Assembly (NCBI GenBank): GCA_020354155.1
Contig: CP070644.1
Coordinates: 818,994-826,014 of the forward strand
Reading direction: 5' to 3'
Source: Nitrospiraceae bacterium
GTDB lineage: Bacteria; Nitrospirota; Thermodesulfovibrionia; UBA6902
Length of the DNA stretch: 7,021 nt
The position numbers and the translations under genes are program-made. Below, one piece after another: positions 1-5,699 of this stretch (positions within the stretch are counted from its first letter, which is position 1; every line of letters starts with the position of its first letter). The notes under the pieces were generated by a model. It worked only from the letters and a program-made list of their open reading frames with translations, made no database searches and was not told where the DNA came from.

Positions 1-276
1 AAGTAACTGATACAGATTTAAACCGATTCTCACTTCTTCAAGAGAAGCGAAATCATTATTTAGCTTGATAGTATTGATGCGGATCCGGGAATCCGGCCAC
101 AGGGTATATTCCATGTTGCCCGTTATCCGGAGAGGTAGTCCCAAGGCGTCGGAGAGAGTTGATTCAAGCTCAGGTTTGTATGAATTAATATTGACTATGG
201 TCGGCAGTACAAAGAGGGAAACAATAGAAAGCAAACCCGCTACCAGGGAAGTGTACCATAGTGTCTTACGTATCAT
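1..276 (-). CDS. AsmA family protein, N-terminal part (runs off the left edge)
   Basis: Reading the minus strand from ATG at 276-274 gives 92 codons open to the window edge. The product starts MIRKTLWYTSLVAGLLSIVS, with one hydrophobic membrane anchor at about residues 6-27. Then comes the AsmA N-terminal pattern: an asparagine-rich NINSYKPELE segment (29-38), a short helix, LGLPLRITGNMEYTLWPDSRIRI (about 45-67), and an ...ASLEEVRIGLNLYQLL strand region (77-92). AsmA-family proteins are large, inner-membrane-anchored, periplasm-spanning proteins of Gram-negative cells, linked to outer-membrane assembly and phospholipid transport. That is family knowledge; only the N-terminus is visible here. 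An in-frame TAA lies about 30 nt upstream of the ATG with no better start between; the SD is weak (TAGGT). The frame has no stop inside the window, so an ORF finder needing both ends misses it. Family call fairly sure, exact paralogue not. Confidence 0.8.
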   Translation of the reverse strand, partial: MIRKTLWYTSLVAGLLSIVSLFVLPTIVNINSYKPELESTLSDALGLPLRITGNMEYTLWPDSRIRINTIKLNNDFASLEEVRIGLNLYQLL

Positions 277-775
277 ACCTATCGTGTCTCTAACTATACA
301 GCATTACTTATTCAATACAGACTATCGTATATATCGGTACATTTCTGCTGTTCATTAAGGGGGAAAGATTGAAGATCGCTACTGTAAGTCACTAAATAAG
401 TTAAAATCCTGCATAAGGAATTCCCCTATGGTAACAACGGGGGATACTCTATTCAGGTTTATTTGAATCATCCTATGTGATATTTAGAAAAACTCACCCT
501 GTTGAATCGGCAACCATCTCTGAAGGTGGTTGCCGATGTTCATTATGATTACATTCTCATATAAGGGAATTGTATAGGAATATATGATTATGAGATTATT
601 GGATTAAATAACCATTTATAAGTGCAGATATAGAGAAGATCAAATCAGTTTGCCCGCCGCAGACTCAGCGGTAGTATCGTATGAAACGGATTTGGTCTCT
701 TTTCTGACGATTTGTTGATTATCAATAAGTCTGAGCTTTTTTAATATTGAACATTAGCTTGGTGGGATAATTATC
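277..775. other. Gene-poor, AT-rich interval between AsmA and the small ORF
   Basis: About 500 bases with no reading frame I would defend on either strand. It contains the 5' region of the leftward AsmA gene, a small C4/G4 inverted pair near 423-442, the 11-bp hairpin at 506-537, a short CCGC/GCGG hairpin near 657-671 and an AT-rich stretch (about 715-750) that could hold a weak rightward promoter (TTGATT at 715-720, TTTAAT at 740-745, spacing 19). None of these is strong. I see no tRNA, rRNA or riboswitch. Confidence 0.5.
506..537. repeat. Perfect 11-bp inverted repeat (hairpin)
   Basis: ATCGGCAACCA (506-516) and TGGTTGCCGAT (527-537) are exact reverse complements around a 10-nt spacer. No U-tract follows directly on either strand; read leftward, a TTTTT run occurs only about 14 nt past the stem. 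It is therefore not a textbook terminator. It could be a dispersed palindromic repeat or an operator; only genome-wide copies would tell. Confidence 0.6.
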
Positions 776-949
776 ATGAGCCACATCGAATTAGGAATAC
801 ACCGTTTACCGTCAATTGACAGCATTATGCAATCCGTTATCAGTGAAACAGAGGAGGAAATGAAATTTTTCAAAGAATATGATAAAAATCTGCGGGTACT
901 CGTATTATATTATGAGAGCCGTATAGCGGGCTTTTCGATAGGTGCTTAA
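776..949 (+). CDS. Possible small protein of 57 residues, unknown function
   Basis: An open frame from ATG 776 to TAA 947-949 encodes MSHIELGIHRLPSIDSIMQS... and ends ...LVLYYESRIAGFSIGA. A GGTGGG stretch at 761-766 lies 9 nt before the ATG and could act as a ribosome binding site. The frame stops 8 nt before the rsgA start, which itself lacks an SD, so translational coupling is possible. I recognise no family. The middle is charged (ETEEEMKFFKEYDKN) and the end has a beta-strand look (RVLVLYYESRIAGFSIG), resembling a strand-turn-strand piece of a GNAT acetyltransferase, so it may be a gene remnant. It may equally be chance: 57 codons in AT-rich DNA is weak evidence. Confidence 0.35.
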   Translation: MSHIELGIHRLPSIDSIMQSVISETEEEMKFFKEYDKNLRVLVLYYESRIAGFSIGA

Positions 950-957
950 AAATAAAT

Positions 958-2040
958 ATGAATATGATTTCATCAGATATAGAACAACTTGGCTTTTCAA
1001 AATGGTTCAATGATAAAGTCGATCCTAATGATTTAAATAGCTTTGAAATTGCAAGAGTGATGGCTGTTCATAAAGACAGTTATATCATTAACAATGGAAA
1101 GAACGATGTCTTTTCTGAACTGATTGGTAAACTGGTTTTCAGTGCGTCTTCTCCGCTTGATTACCCTGCTGTAGGAGATTGGGTCTTGGCAACTTTCTAC
1201 GATGAAGATACCTTTTCAATAATTCATAAAGTATTGCCGAGAAAATCAATGCTTAAAAGAAAAACTCCAGGGAGGAAAGTTGATTTTCAATTAATTGCCG
1301 CCAATATTGATGTTGCATTGATTGTGCAATCTCTGGACACAAATTTTAATCTCAGGAGACTTGAACGATATTTAGTGATGGTTGAAGACAGCAACATCAA
1401 GCCAATCGTGTTGTTGAGCAAAAGTGATCTCCTGGATAAAGGAGAGATCGATAATAGAGTCTCGGAAATCCATAAAATAATGCCCTTTTTGCATGTGCAG
1501 CCATTCAGCAATGAAAATGAATCCTCTCTAAAAAACGTAAAGAATCTTCTGAAGCGTCGGCAAACCTATTGTCTATTGGGATCATCAGGTGTTGGTAAAA
1601 CAACCTTATTAAACAATCTAATCGGAGAATCAATATTTACAACGAAAAAAGTCAGAGAAAAGGATAGTAAAGGTAGGCATGCCACAACACACCGGCAATT
1701 GATAGCGTTAGATTGTGAAGCAATACTGATAGACACTCCGGGGATGAGAGAAGTCGGTAATTTTTCTGTTGAAACGAGCATTGATAAAACATTTACAGAA
1801 ATTACAGAGCTATCGAAACAATGTCAATTTAATGATTGTACTCATGTTAATGAAAAAGGTTGTGCACTTTTAAAGGCAGTGGAAATTGGGCAAGTGCCAG
1901 AGAAAAGATATCTAAATTATATAAAAATGAAAAAAGAATCAATCTATAATGAAATGTCATATTTAGAGAAAAGACAAAAAGATAAACAGTTCGGGAAATT
2001 ATGTAAATCTGTAATGAAGCACAAGAAAAATAAGAGATAG
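958..2040 (+). CDS. rsgA: Ribosome small subunit-dependent GTPase A (RsgA/YjeQ family)
   Basis: RsgA is a circularly permuted GTPase that binds the 30S subunit late in its maturation, checks the decoding region and helps release RbfA, with GTPase activity stimulated by the 30S. The 360-residue product has the family order: N-terminal OB-fold region (about 30-95, with PAVGDWV at 70-76), G4 motif as SKSD (154-157) placed before G1, P-loop GSSGVGKT (208-215), the RHATTHRQ switch I/G2 segment (240-247), G3 DTPG (259-262), and a zinc site with C289, C294, H296 and C302. A basic tail ends KSVMKHKKNKR. Length is usual and all key residues are present; G4 is SKSD rather than NKxD, which I take to be normal family variation. 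ATG 958 has no clear SD, and ATG 964 is an alternative start. The gene is clearly more AT-rich than argS and tgt, hinting at transfer. Confidence 0.95.
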   Translation: MNMISSDIEQLGFSKWFNDKVDPNDLNSFEIARVMAVHKDSYIINNGKNDVFSELIGKLVFSASSPLDYPAVGDWVLATFYDEDTFSIIHKVLPRKSMLKRKTPGRKVDFQLIAANIDVALIVQSLDTNFNLRRLERYLVMVEDSNIKPIVLLSKSDLLDKGEIDNRVSEIHKIMPFLHVQPFSNENESSLKNVKNLLKRRQTYCLLGSSGVGKTTLLNNLIGESIFTTKKVREKDSKGRHATTHRQLIALDCEAILIDTPGMREVGNFSVETSIDKTFTEITELSKQCQFNDCTHVNEKGCALLKAVEIGQVPEKRYLNYIKMKKESIYNEMSYLEKRQKDKQFGKLCKSVMKHKKNKR

Positions 2041-2102
2041 AAGCTGAAAAGGCAAATTAACTAATGCTCATTCTGATGATATGGCGAGAGTAGACAGGAA
2101 AC

Positions 2103-2110
2103 GGGAGGAG
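2103..2110 (+). promoter_or_regulatory. Strong Shine-Dalgarno fixing the start of the broken C_GCAxxG_C_C gene
   Basis: GGGAGGAG lies 3 nt before ATG 2114 (5 nt counting from the GGGAGG core). It shows that the ancestral gene began at 2114, upstream of the TAA, rather than at the GTG at 2183, which has no comparable site. Confidence 0.7.
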
Positions 2111-2113
2111 ACT

Positions 2114-2557
2114 ATGGAGCAGAACCGGGCTACACAAATCATGGTACAAGGTTACGCTTAATCAGAGGCTGTACTCCTGGCCGTGTGTCAGGAATTAGAG
2201 ATAGAAACCGAGAACGATGTTGTTCCCCGGATAGCAAGCGGTTTCGCTGGCGGGATCGGTAATACGGGGTCGGTATGCGGTTCCGTTATCGGTGCTGTGA
2301 TGGCTATCGGCCTCAGGCAGGGGCGAGCCGATACAATGGAAGAGGCTCTCCGCAATCTGGCGGTTACCCAGGAATTTCGTCGCCGCTTCGAGGTCGAGAT
2401 GAAGACCATTAACTGCCGCGAATTGACGGGGGCCGACCTGAGCACGCCGGAGGGGATTGAGCAGTTTATGGGCTCTGACACACCCAAGACGGTCTGCTTT
2501 CCGGCGGTCGCCTTAGCTTACCGTCTGGTGGTAGATCTGCTGAAAGAATCCTCGTAG
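2114..2557 (+). pseudogene. C_GCAxxG_C_C family redox protein with in-frame TAA at the first conserved Cys
   Basis: From ATG 2114, behind a strong SD, the frame reads MEQNRATQIMVQGYA, hits TAA at 2159-2161, then continues in the same frame as SEAVLLAVCQELEIE... to 2557: 147 positions, matching the family's roughly 140 residues. This family of putative redox proteins has four conserved cysteines. Three are visible: VCGSVIG (codon 55), INCREL (codon 101) and TVCFP (codon 128), along with the typical GFAGGIG and DLSTPEG segments. The first cysteine normally sits in a GYNCSEAV-type motif; here the text is GYA-stop-SEAV, so TAA occupies exactly that position. The rest is intact, with no frameshift. 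A shorter product could start at GTG 2183, but it lacks an SD and the first cysteine. Likely a recent pseudogene; recoding or a sequencing error cannot be excluded. It is GC-rich compared with rsgA just upstream. Confidence 0.8.
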
Positions 2558-2711
2558 TCTGGAGCTGCAACTGCACTTAGATCTTTAACACTTCTTTTAA
2601 ATCATTGGCTCGCAGGTGTTATCAATAACCCTTGAGCTGCTTTTATACTGAAGATAAAATGATGGTATCTTTAGCTATAGTGACACATACCCTCGACGTA
2701 TCACTCAGAAG

Positions 2712-2885
2712 TTACTCTTCCAGTTTCTCTGCCTCGTCAATAAGCATAACCGGGATGTCATCTTTAATGTGATACAAAAGTTTGCATGAATCACAGATGA
2801 GCCCGTCTTCGGCTTCATTTAACCTGATATCTCCCTTACACTTGGGGCAGGCGAGGATATCAAGCAGGTCTTTTTGGATGGCCAT
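2712..2885 (-). CDS. Trm112-like zinc-ribbon protein
   Basis: The 57-residue product MAIQKDLLDILACPKCKG... matches the small Trm112/YcaR family: an N-terminal LLDILACPKCKG helix and knuckle, a second knuckle CDSCKLLY, then DDIPVMLIDEAEKL at the C-terminus. The four likely zinc ligands are C13, C16, C31 and C34. In eukaryotes and archaea Trm112 is an activating partner of several methyltransferases acting on tRNA, rRNA and release factor; the role of the short bacterial members is less clear, so a partner role is inference. I chose ATG 2885-2883 because GGAGG (2895-2891) lies 5 nt upstream; an in-frame ATG at 2900 adds MKEEN but would place that SD inside the gene. It is divergent from argS with a 181-nt gap. 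Confidence 0.88.
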   Translation of the reverse strand: MAIQKDLLDILACPKCKGDIRLNEAEDGLICDSCKLLYHIKDDIPVMLIDEAEKLEE

Positions 2886-2890
2886 GTTTT

Positions 2891-2895
2891 CCTCC
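2891..2895 (-). promoter_or_regulatory. Shine-Dalgarno of the Trm112-like gene
   Basis: On the minus strand GGAGG followed by AAAAC precedes ATG 2885 at 5-nt spacing. It decides the start in favour of MAIQKDL. Confidence 0.7.
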
Positions 2896-2910
2896 TTCAA
2901 TCAATAGTAA

Positions 2911-2939
2911 ATGATAGCAACTCCCATGTTTTTCTACAA
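2911..2939 (-). promoter_or_regulatory. Possible promoter for the Trm112-like gene
   Basis: On the minus strand TTGTAG (2939-2934) and TATCAT (2916-2911) are separated by 17 nt. The -10 matches the sigma-70 consensus at 5 of 6 positions; the -35 matches at only 3. This would start transcription about 20 nt before the ATG, leaving just room for the SD. Confidence 0.35.
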
Positions 2940-3029
2940 GTGCAAAGTGCATAAAAAATAACAGAAATCATCGGAACCGTATTTTCTATACTGACATCTG
3001 AAACCTGGCCCCCGGAATCTGCTTTTCGT

Positions 3030-3058
3030 TTGACTTACCCCAGACTTATCCTTAAACT
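3030..3058 (+). promoter_or_regulatory. Possible promoter for argS giving a nearly leaderless mRNA
   Basis: TTGACT (3030-3035, 5 of 6 consensus) and TAAACT (3053-3058, 4 of 6) are 17 nt apart, the ideal spacing. Transcription would start near 3065, within a few bases of ATG 3067, which agrees with the absence of an SD before argS. A second -10-like TATACT at 2987-2992 has no good -35 and would give an ordinary leader, also without an SD. Confidence 0.4.
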
Positions 3059-3066
3059 TATTGTTC

Positions 3067-4809
3067 ATGAAAGAGGATGTACAAAAAATCATAAAGAATT
3101 CACTTGTCAGTCTGCAGGGAAGGTGGGGGCTGGATGCTATACCTGAAGTCGAAATCGAAATACCCCGGGACGAATCCATGGGGGATTTTGCCACCACGGT
3201 AGCAATGCGCCTTGCCAAACCTCTGAAGGCCCCGCCAAGGAAAATCGCAGAAGAGATCGTCGCTGAGATAGAAGATCTGATCACCCATGCCCCCCCCATA
3301 GAAAAGGGGGGAAGGTGGGGATTTGATATCTTTGAAAATATCGAGATAGCAGGGCCGGGATATATCAACTTTAAATTGAAAAACAGTTATTTTTACAACT
3401 CCCTCTACCAATTACTGGAAGAAGAGCACTCCTCCCTGCGAAGTGACATAGGGAAGGGCCGCAGGGTGCAGGTGGAATATGTCAGTGCAAATCCAACGGG
3501 TCCGCTGCACATCGGCCACGGCAGGGGAGCTGCAGTGGGAAGTGCGCTCTGTAATATTCTCAGGGCAGCGGGCTACAGCATTCAAAGCGAGTTTTATATT
3601 AATGACGCAGGGCTGCAGGTCAAATTGCTGGGCAGGTCTGTCTATGCGCGCTATCAGCAGGCATCAGGAAATGATGTCCCCTTTCCCGAAGACGGATATC
3701 AGGGTGATTATATTGAGTCCATTGCAAGAGATATCAGGGAAGAGGAAGGCGAGAAATATCTGAACAGGACCTTTGAAGACTGCGGCGAGTTCTTTACTGA
3801 CTATTCATATAAAATGATGCTTGCCAATCTTGAAACCGACCTCAAGGATTTTGGCGTCATATTTGATACGTGGCAGAGCGAAAAGGAACTTCATGCAAAG
3901 GGGATGGTCCAGGATGCGCTGAATACGCTGAAAGACAAGGGGCTGCTCTATGAAAAGGAAGGTGCAACCTGGTTCAGCTCTTCTGAATTTGGAGATGACA
4001 AGGACAGGGTCATAAGGAAGCAGGATGGTGAGTTTACATACTTTGCTTCTGACATCTGCTATCACAAAAACAAACTGGACAGGGGATTTGACACCATCAT
4101 TGATATATGGGGAGCAGATCATCACGGCTATATTCCCCGGGTGCGTTCTGTTCTTGAGGCCTTTGGACTGCCCAGGGAAAAATTTGAGGTCATTCTGATC
4201 CAGATGGTCTCACTCCTCAGGCATGGGGAACCGGTGCCGATGTCAAAACGGTCCGGTCAGTTTGTCACGCTCCGCGAAGTAATCGATGAAGTAGGCACTG
4301 ACGTGGCAAAGTTCATTTTTCTCACCCGCCGGGCAGACAGTCATCTTGATTTTGATATAGAAGTAGCAAAGGAACAGTCTTCAGAGAACCCTGTTTTCTA
4401 TGTTCAGTATGCCTTTGCACGTATTTCAAGCCTCTTCAGGCAGGCAGCAGAGAAACATGTCCTTGATGCAGATGTTGAAGATCAGTCAGCACAGCGAAAT
4501 GTCCTGAAGGAAAAGATCAGGCAGGTTGATTTTTCACTCCTTCTGGAAGATGAGGATTTTCTGCTTATGAAGAAAATCCTGCTGTATCCCATGGTCTTTG
4601 AAGGGGCCGCCCTATCATACGAAGTAAACAGAATCACCTTCTATCTGCAGGAGCTTGCTTCTGTCTTTCATTCTTATTACAACAAACACAGGATTCTTAC
4701 CGAAGACAGTAATCTTTCACTGGCGAGGCTCTCCATGTGCAGGGCTGTGCAGGTTGTGCTTGAAGAAGGATTGAAACTTCTGGGAGTCTCTGCACCGGAA
4801 AGGATGTAA
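3067..4809 (+). CDS. argS: Arginine-tRNA ligase (class I)
   Basis: ArgS activates arginine with ATP and charges tRNA-Arg in the cytoplasm. From ATG 3067 the product has 580 residues, normal for the family. Order: N-terminal Arg-tRNA synthetase domain (about 1-105, with GDFATTVAMRLAK near 39-51 and AGPGYINFKL near 95-104); catalytic Rossmann core opening VEYVSANPTGPLHIGHGRG with the HIGH motif at 148-151; a GADHHGYIPR segment near 349-358; a KMSKS-equivalent VPMSKRSG near 390-397; and a DALR-type anticodon-binding domain from about 442 (ENPVFYVQYAFARI) to the C-terminus LLGVSAPERM. An in-frame TTG at 3061 adds MF; I prefer the ATG because the product then begins MKEDVQKII, as is usual. Neither start has an SD. 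Residues about 72-88 are an extra loop encoded by a palindromic repeat (3282-3317). All catalytic motifs are intact, so the enzyme should be active. Confidence 0.96.
   Translation: MKEDVQKIIKNSLVSLQGRWGLDAIPEVEIEIPRDESMGDFATTVAMRLAKPLKAPPRKIAEEIVAEIEDLITHAPPIEKGGRWGFDIFENIEIAGPGYINFKLKNSYFYNSLYQLLEEEHSSLRSDIGKGRRVQVEYVSANPTGPLHIGHGRGAAVGSALCNILRAAGYSIQSEFYINDAGLQVKLLGRSVYARYQQASGNDVPFPEDGYQGDYIESIARDIREEEGEKYLNRTFEDCGEFFTDYSYKMMLANLETDLKDFGVIFDTWQSEKELHAKGMVQDALNTLKDKGLLYEKEGATWFSSSEFGDDKDRVIRKQDGEFTYFASDICYHKNKLDRGFDTIIDIWGADHHGYIPRVRSVLEAFGLPREKFEVILIQMVSLLRHGEPVPMSKRSGQFVTLREVIDEVGTDVAKFIFLTRRADSHLDFDIEVAKEQSSENPVFYVQYAFARISSLFRQAAEKHVLDADVEDQSAQRNVLKEKIRQVDFSLLLEDEDFLLMKKILLYPMVFEGAALSYEVNRITFYLQELASVFHSYYNKHRILTEDSNLSLARLSMCRAVQVVLEEGLKLLGVSAPERM
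3282..3317. repeat. C/G-run palindromic element inside argS
   Basis: A run of eight C (3290-3297), an 8-nt loop ATAGAAAA and a run of six G (3306-3311) form a hairpin. CACC (3282-3285) and GGTG (3314-3317) pair outside it. The design resembles short C-run/T-run/G-run palindromes dispersed between genes in many bacterial genomes. Near-identical 8-mers flank it: GATCTGAT (3274-3281) and GATTTGAT (3320-3327). It is translated in frame as part of THAPPIEKGGRWGFD. Confidence 0.65.
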
Positions 4810-4843
4810 GGAAAGGGACAGAGGAACACAGGGCAGAGAATAG

Positions 4844-4949
4844 AAAATCAAAGATTAAAGATCAAAAATTAAAATTAAGGTAATATTTTAGTGCATTCAA
4901 TTAAATACACTTCCGAAACTTTGATATTTAATTTTTACTTTTTGATTTT
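4844..4949. repeat. AT-rich imperfect inverted repeat between argS and the CopD-like gene
   Basis: AAAATCAAA (4844-4852) and TTTGATTTT (4941-4949) are exact reverse complements. The sequence just inside continues to match imperfectly (AAAATTAAA-like against TTTAATTTTT-like). The left side is itself repetitive (ATCAAAGATTAAAGATCAAA). It has the look of a degraded dispersed element about 106 bp long and fills most of this 193-nt gap. Confidence 0.45.
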
Positions 4950-4991
4950 ATGACTATATCAATTCATATGCTGAATCCTGTGCTGAAGGTT

Positions 4992-4997
4992 AGGAGG
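4992..4997 (+). promoter_or_regulatory. Shine-Dalgarno of the CopD-like gene
   Basis: AGGAGG lies 5 nt before ATG 5003. It fixes the start as MSYVTAL and rules out the GTG at 4997, which overlaps the SD itself. Confidence 0.75.
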
Positions 4998-5002
4998 TGC
5001 CT

Positions 5003-5443
5003 ATGTCATATGTTACAGCATTAATCATCCATGTTCTGTCTGTTGTGGTCTGGATCGGCGGCGTGGCATTTGTAACACTGGTAACGTTCCCCATGATCTT
5101 GAGAGAGGAGAAGTCTCTTGAACAGGTCATGATGTTTCAGGGAGTTGAGCACCGCTTTGCAAAGATAGCAAAGCTCATGGTCATACTTGCCGGCCTTTCC
5201 GGGCTGTATCTGCTCTTTGAAAAGGGCCTCAGTCCCGGGGTATGGATCATGATCGTTGTCTGGACCTTTTACGCAGCCCTTCTGTTTGGTCTGGAAAAGC
5301 TGATCTTTAAAAAAATATTCAGTAAACCCGCTGATAAGCTTGATACAAGAAAGGTTTTTAACATACTGCAGGGATTCCACTGGGTTGTCCTCACACTCAG
5401 TGCCTTGGCCATTGCTGCCGGGATATGGACAGGGCATAATTAG
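5003..5443 (+). CDS. CopD-like four-helix integral membrane protein
   Basis: The 146-residue product is mostly hydrophobic, with four likely transmembrane helices at about residues 5-30, 55-73, 80-98 and 124-143, and no cleavable signal peptide. TM1 carries the pattern IIHVLSVVVWIGGVAF (His10, WIGG 17-20) typical of CopD/DUF2269-like membrane proteins. VEHRFAKIAK (His50) precedes TM2 and GFHWVVLTLSALAIAAGIW (His126) forms TM4. Intramembrane histidines of this kind are often metal or haem ligands in related four-helix families; that is inference here. CopD proper is larger and linked to copper uptake; this short form has no copper gene beside it, so I do not assign a substrate. It stands alone, with repeats on both sides, and has a strong SD. 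Confidence 0.7.
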   Translation: MSYVTALIIHVLSVVVWIGGVAFVTLVTFPMILREEKSLEQVMMFQGVEHRFAKIAKLMVILAGLSGLYLLFEKGLSPGVWIMIVVWTFYAALLFGLEKLIFKKIFSKPADKLDTRKVFNILQGFHWVVLTLSALAIAAGIWTGHN

Positions 5444-5472
5444 GGCTCAGTGGTTAGCCCACTTTATCTTTC

Positions 5473-5561
5473 TGTCATTCCGAGAAGCCAAAGGCGACGA
5501 GGAATCTTATAACTCATTAAGATTCAAAGAATCAAGATTTCTCACTTTGTTCGAAATGACA
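5473..5561. repeat. 89-bp palindromic MITE-like element (GTCATTCCGAG type)
   Basis: TGTCATTCCGAG (5473-5484) and TTCGAAATGACA (5550-5561) form imperfect terminal inverted repeats. Inside, GAGGAATCTT pairs with AAGATTTCTC at 9 of 10 positions, and GATTC-AAA-GAATC (5521-5533) makes a perfect tip. The whole could fold into one long hairpin. Elements with these ends are common, non-coding and multi-copy in diverse bacteria. I do not see a transposase or a clear target duplication. Confidence 0.65.
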
Positions 5562-5603
5562 TCATATAATGGATTATGAAACAGCATCATGATCGGGGAA
5601 TCC

Positions 5604-5672
5604 AGTGTTTTTCAAGACTTCTGGATTGTCCGGCCTGCCTGCCGGCAGGCAGGCCGGACAATGACAAACACT
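5604..5672. repeat. 38-bp perfect palindrome nested in a 7-bp outer inverted repeat
   Basis: The arm ATTGTCCGGCCTGCCTGCC (5625-5643) is followed without spacer by its exact reverse complement (5644-5662). Outside it, AGTGTTT (5604-5610) and AAACACT (5666-5672) form a second pair with unequal spacing (14 nt left, 3 nt right). No U-tract follows, so a terminator role is doubtful. The GCCTGCC/GGCAGGC core resembles multi-copy REP-like palindromes. Confidence 0.75.
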
Positions 5673-5686
5673 TAATGAAAAATTAT

Positions 5687-5699
5687 GGAGAAATTCTCC
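5687..5699. repeat. Short palindrome upstream of tgt
   Basis: GGAGAA and TTCTCC are exact reverse complements around a single A, 27 nt before the tgt ATG. This may be an operator or chance; the GGAG is too far from the ATG to be its SD. Confidence 0.35.

Noticed and set aside
65..358. 97-codon plus-strand ORF
   Set aside because: It lies opposite the AsmA N-terminus, has no family-like features and is low in structure; the minus-strand reading is clearly the real gene.
2188..2487. 99-codon minus-strand ORF
   Set aside because: It is antisense to the C_GCAxxG_C_C gene, serine/arginine-rich and without recognisable motifs: a shadow of GC-rich coding sequence.
2183..2557. Intact 124-residue protein starting at GTG 2183
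   Set aside because: There is no SD at the GTG, while a strong SD and ATG sit upstream in the same frame with matching family sequence, so the gene is better described as interrupted.
2610..2640. GTTAT-CA-ATAAC palindrome after the redox gene as a terminator
   Set aside because: The stem is only 5 bp with no convincing T-tract; too weak to annotate.
3282..3317. C-run/G-run array as a transcription terminator or CRISPR-like repeat
   Set aside because: It is a single copy inside an open, motif-complete argS frame, with no T-tract and no spacers.
2934..3411. Minus-strand ORFs of 144 and 103 codons over the start of argS
   Set aside because: Both are antisense to a confident argS gene and show no motif; one covers the C/G-run repeat.
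5021..5437. 138-codon minus-strand ORF
   Set aside because: It is antisense to the CopD-like gene, which has a strong SD and clear membrane helices.
5340..5579. 79-codon plus-strand ORF
   Set aside because: It overlaps the end of the CopD-like gene out of frame and runs through the MITE-like element; its middle is repeat translation.
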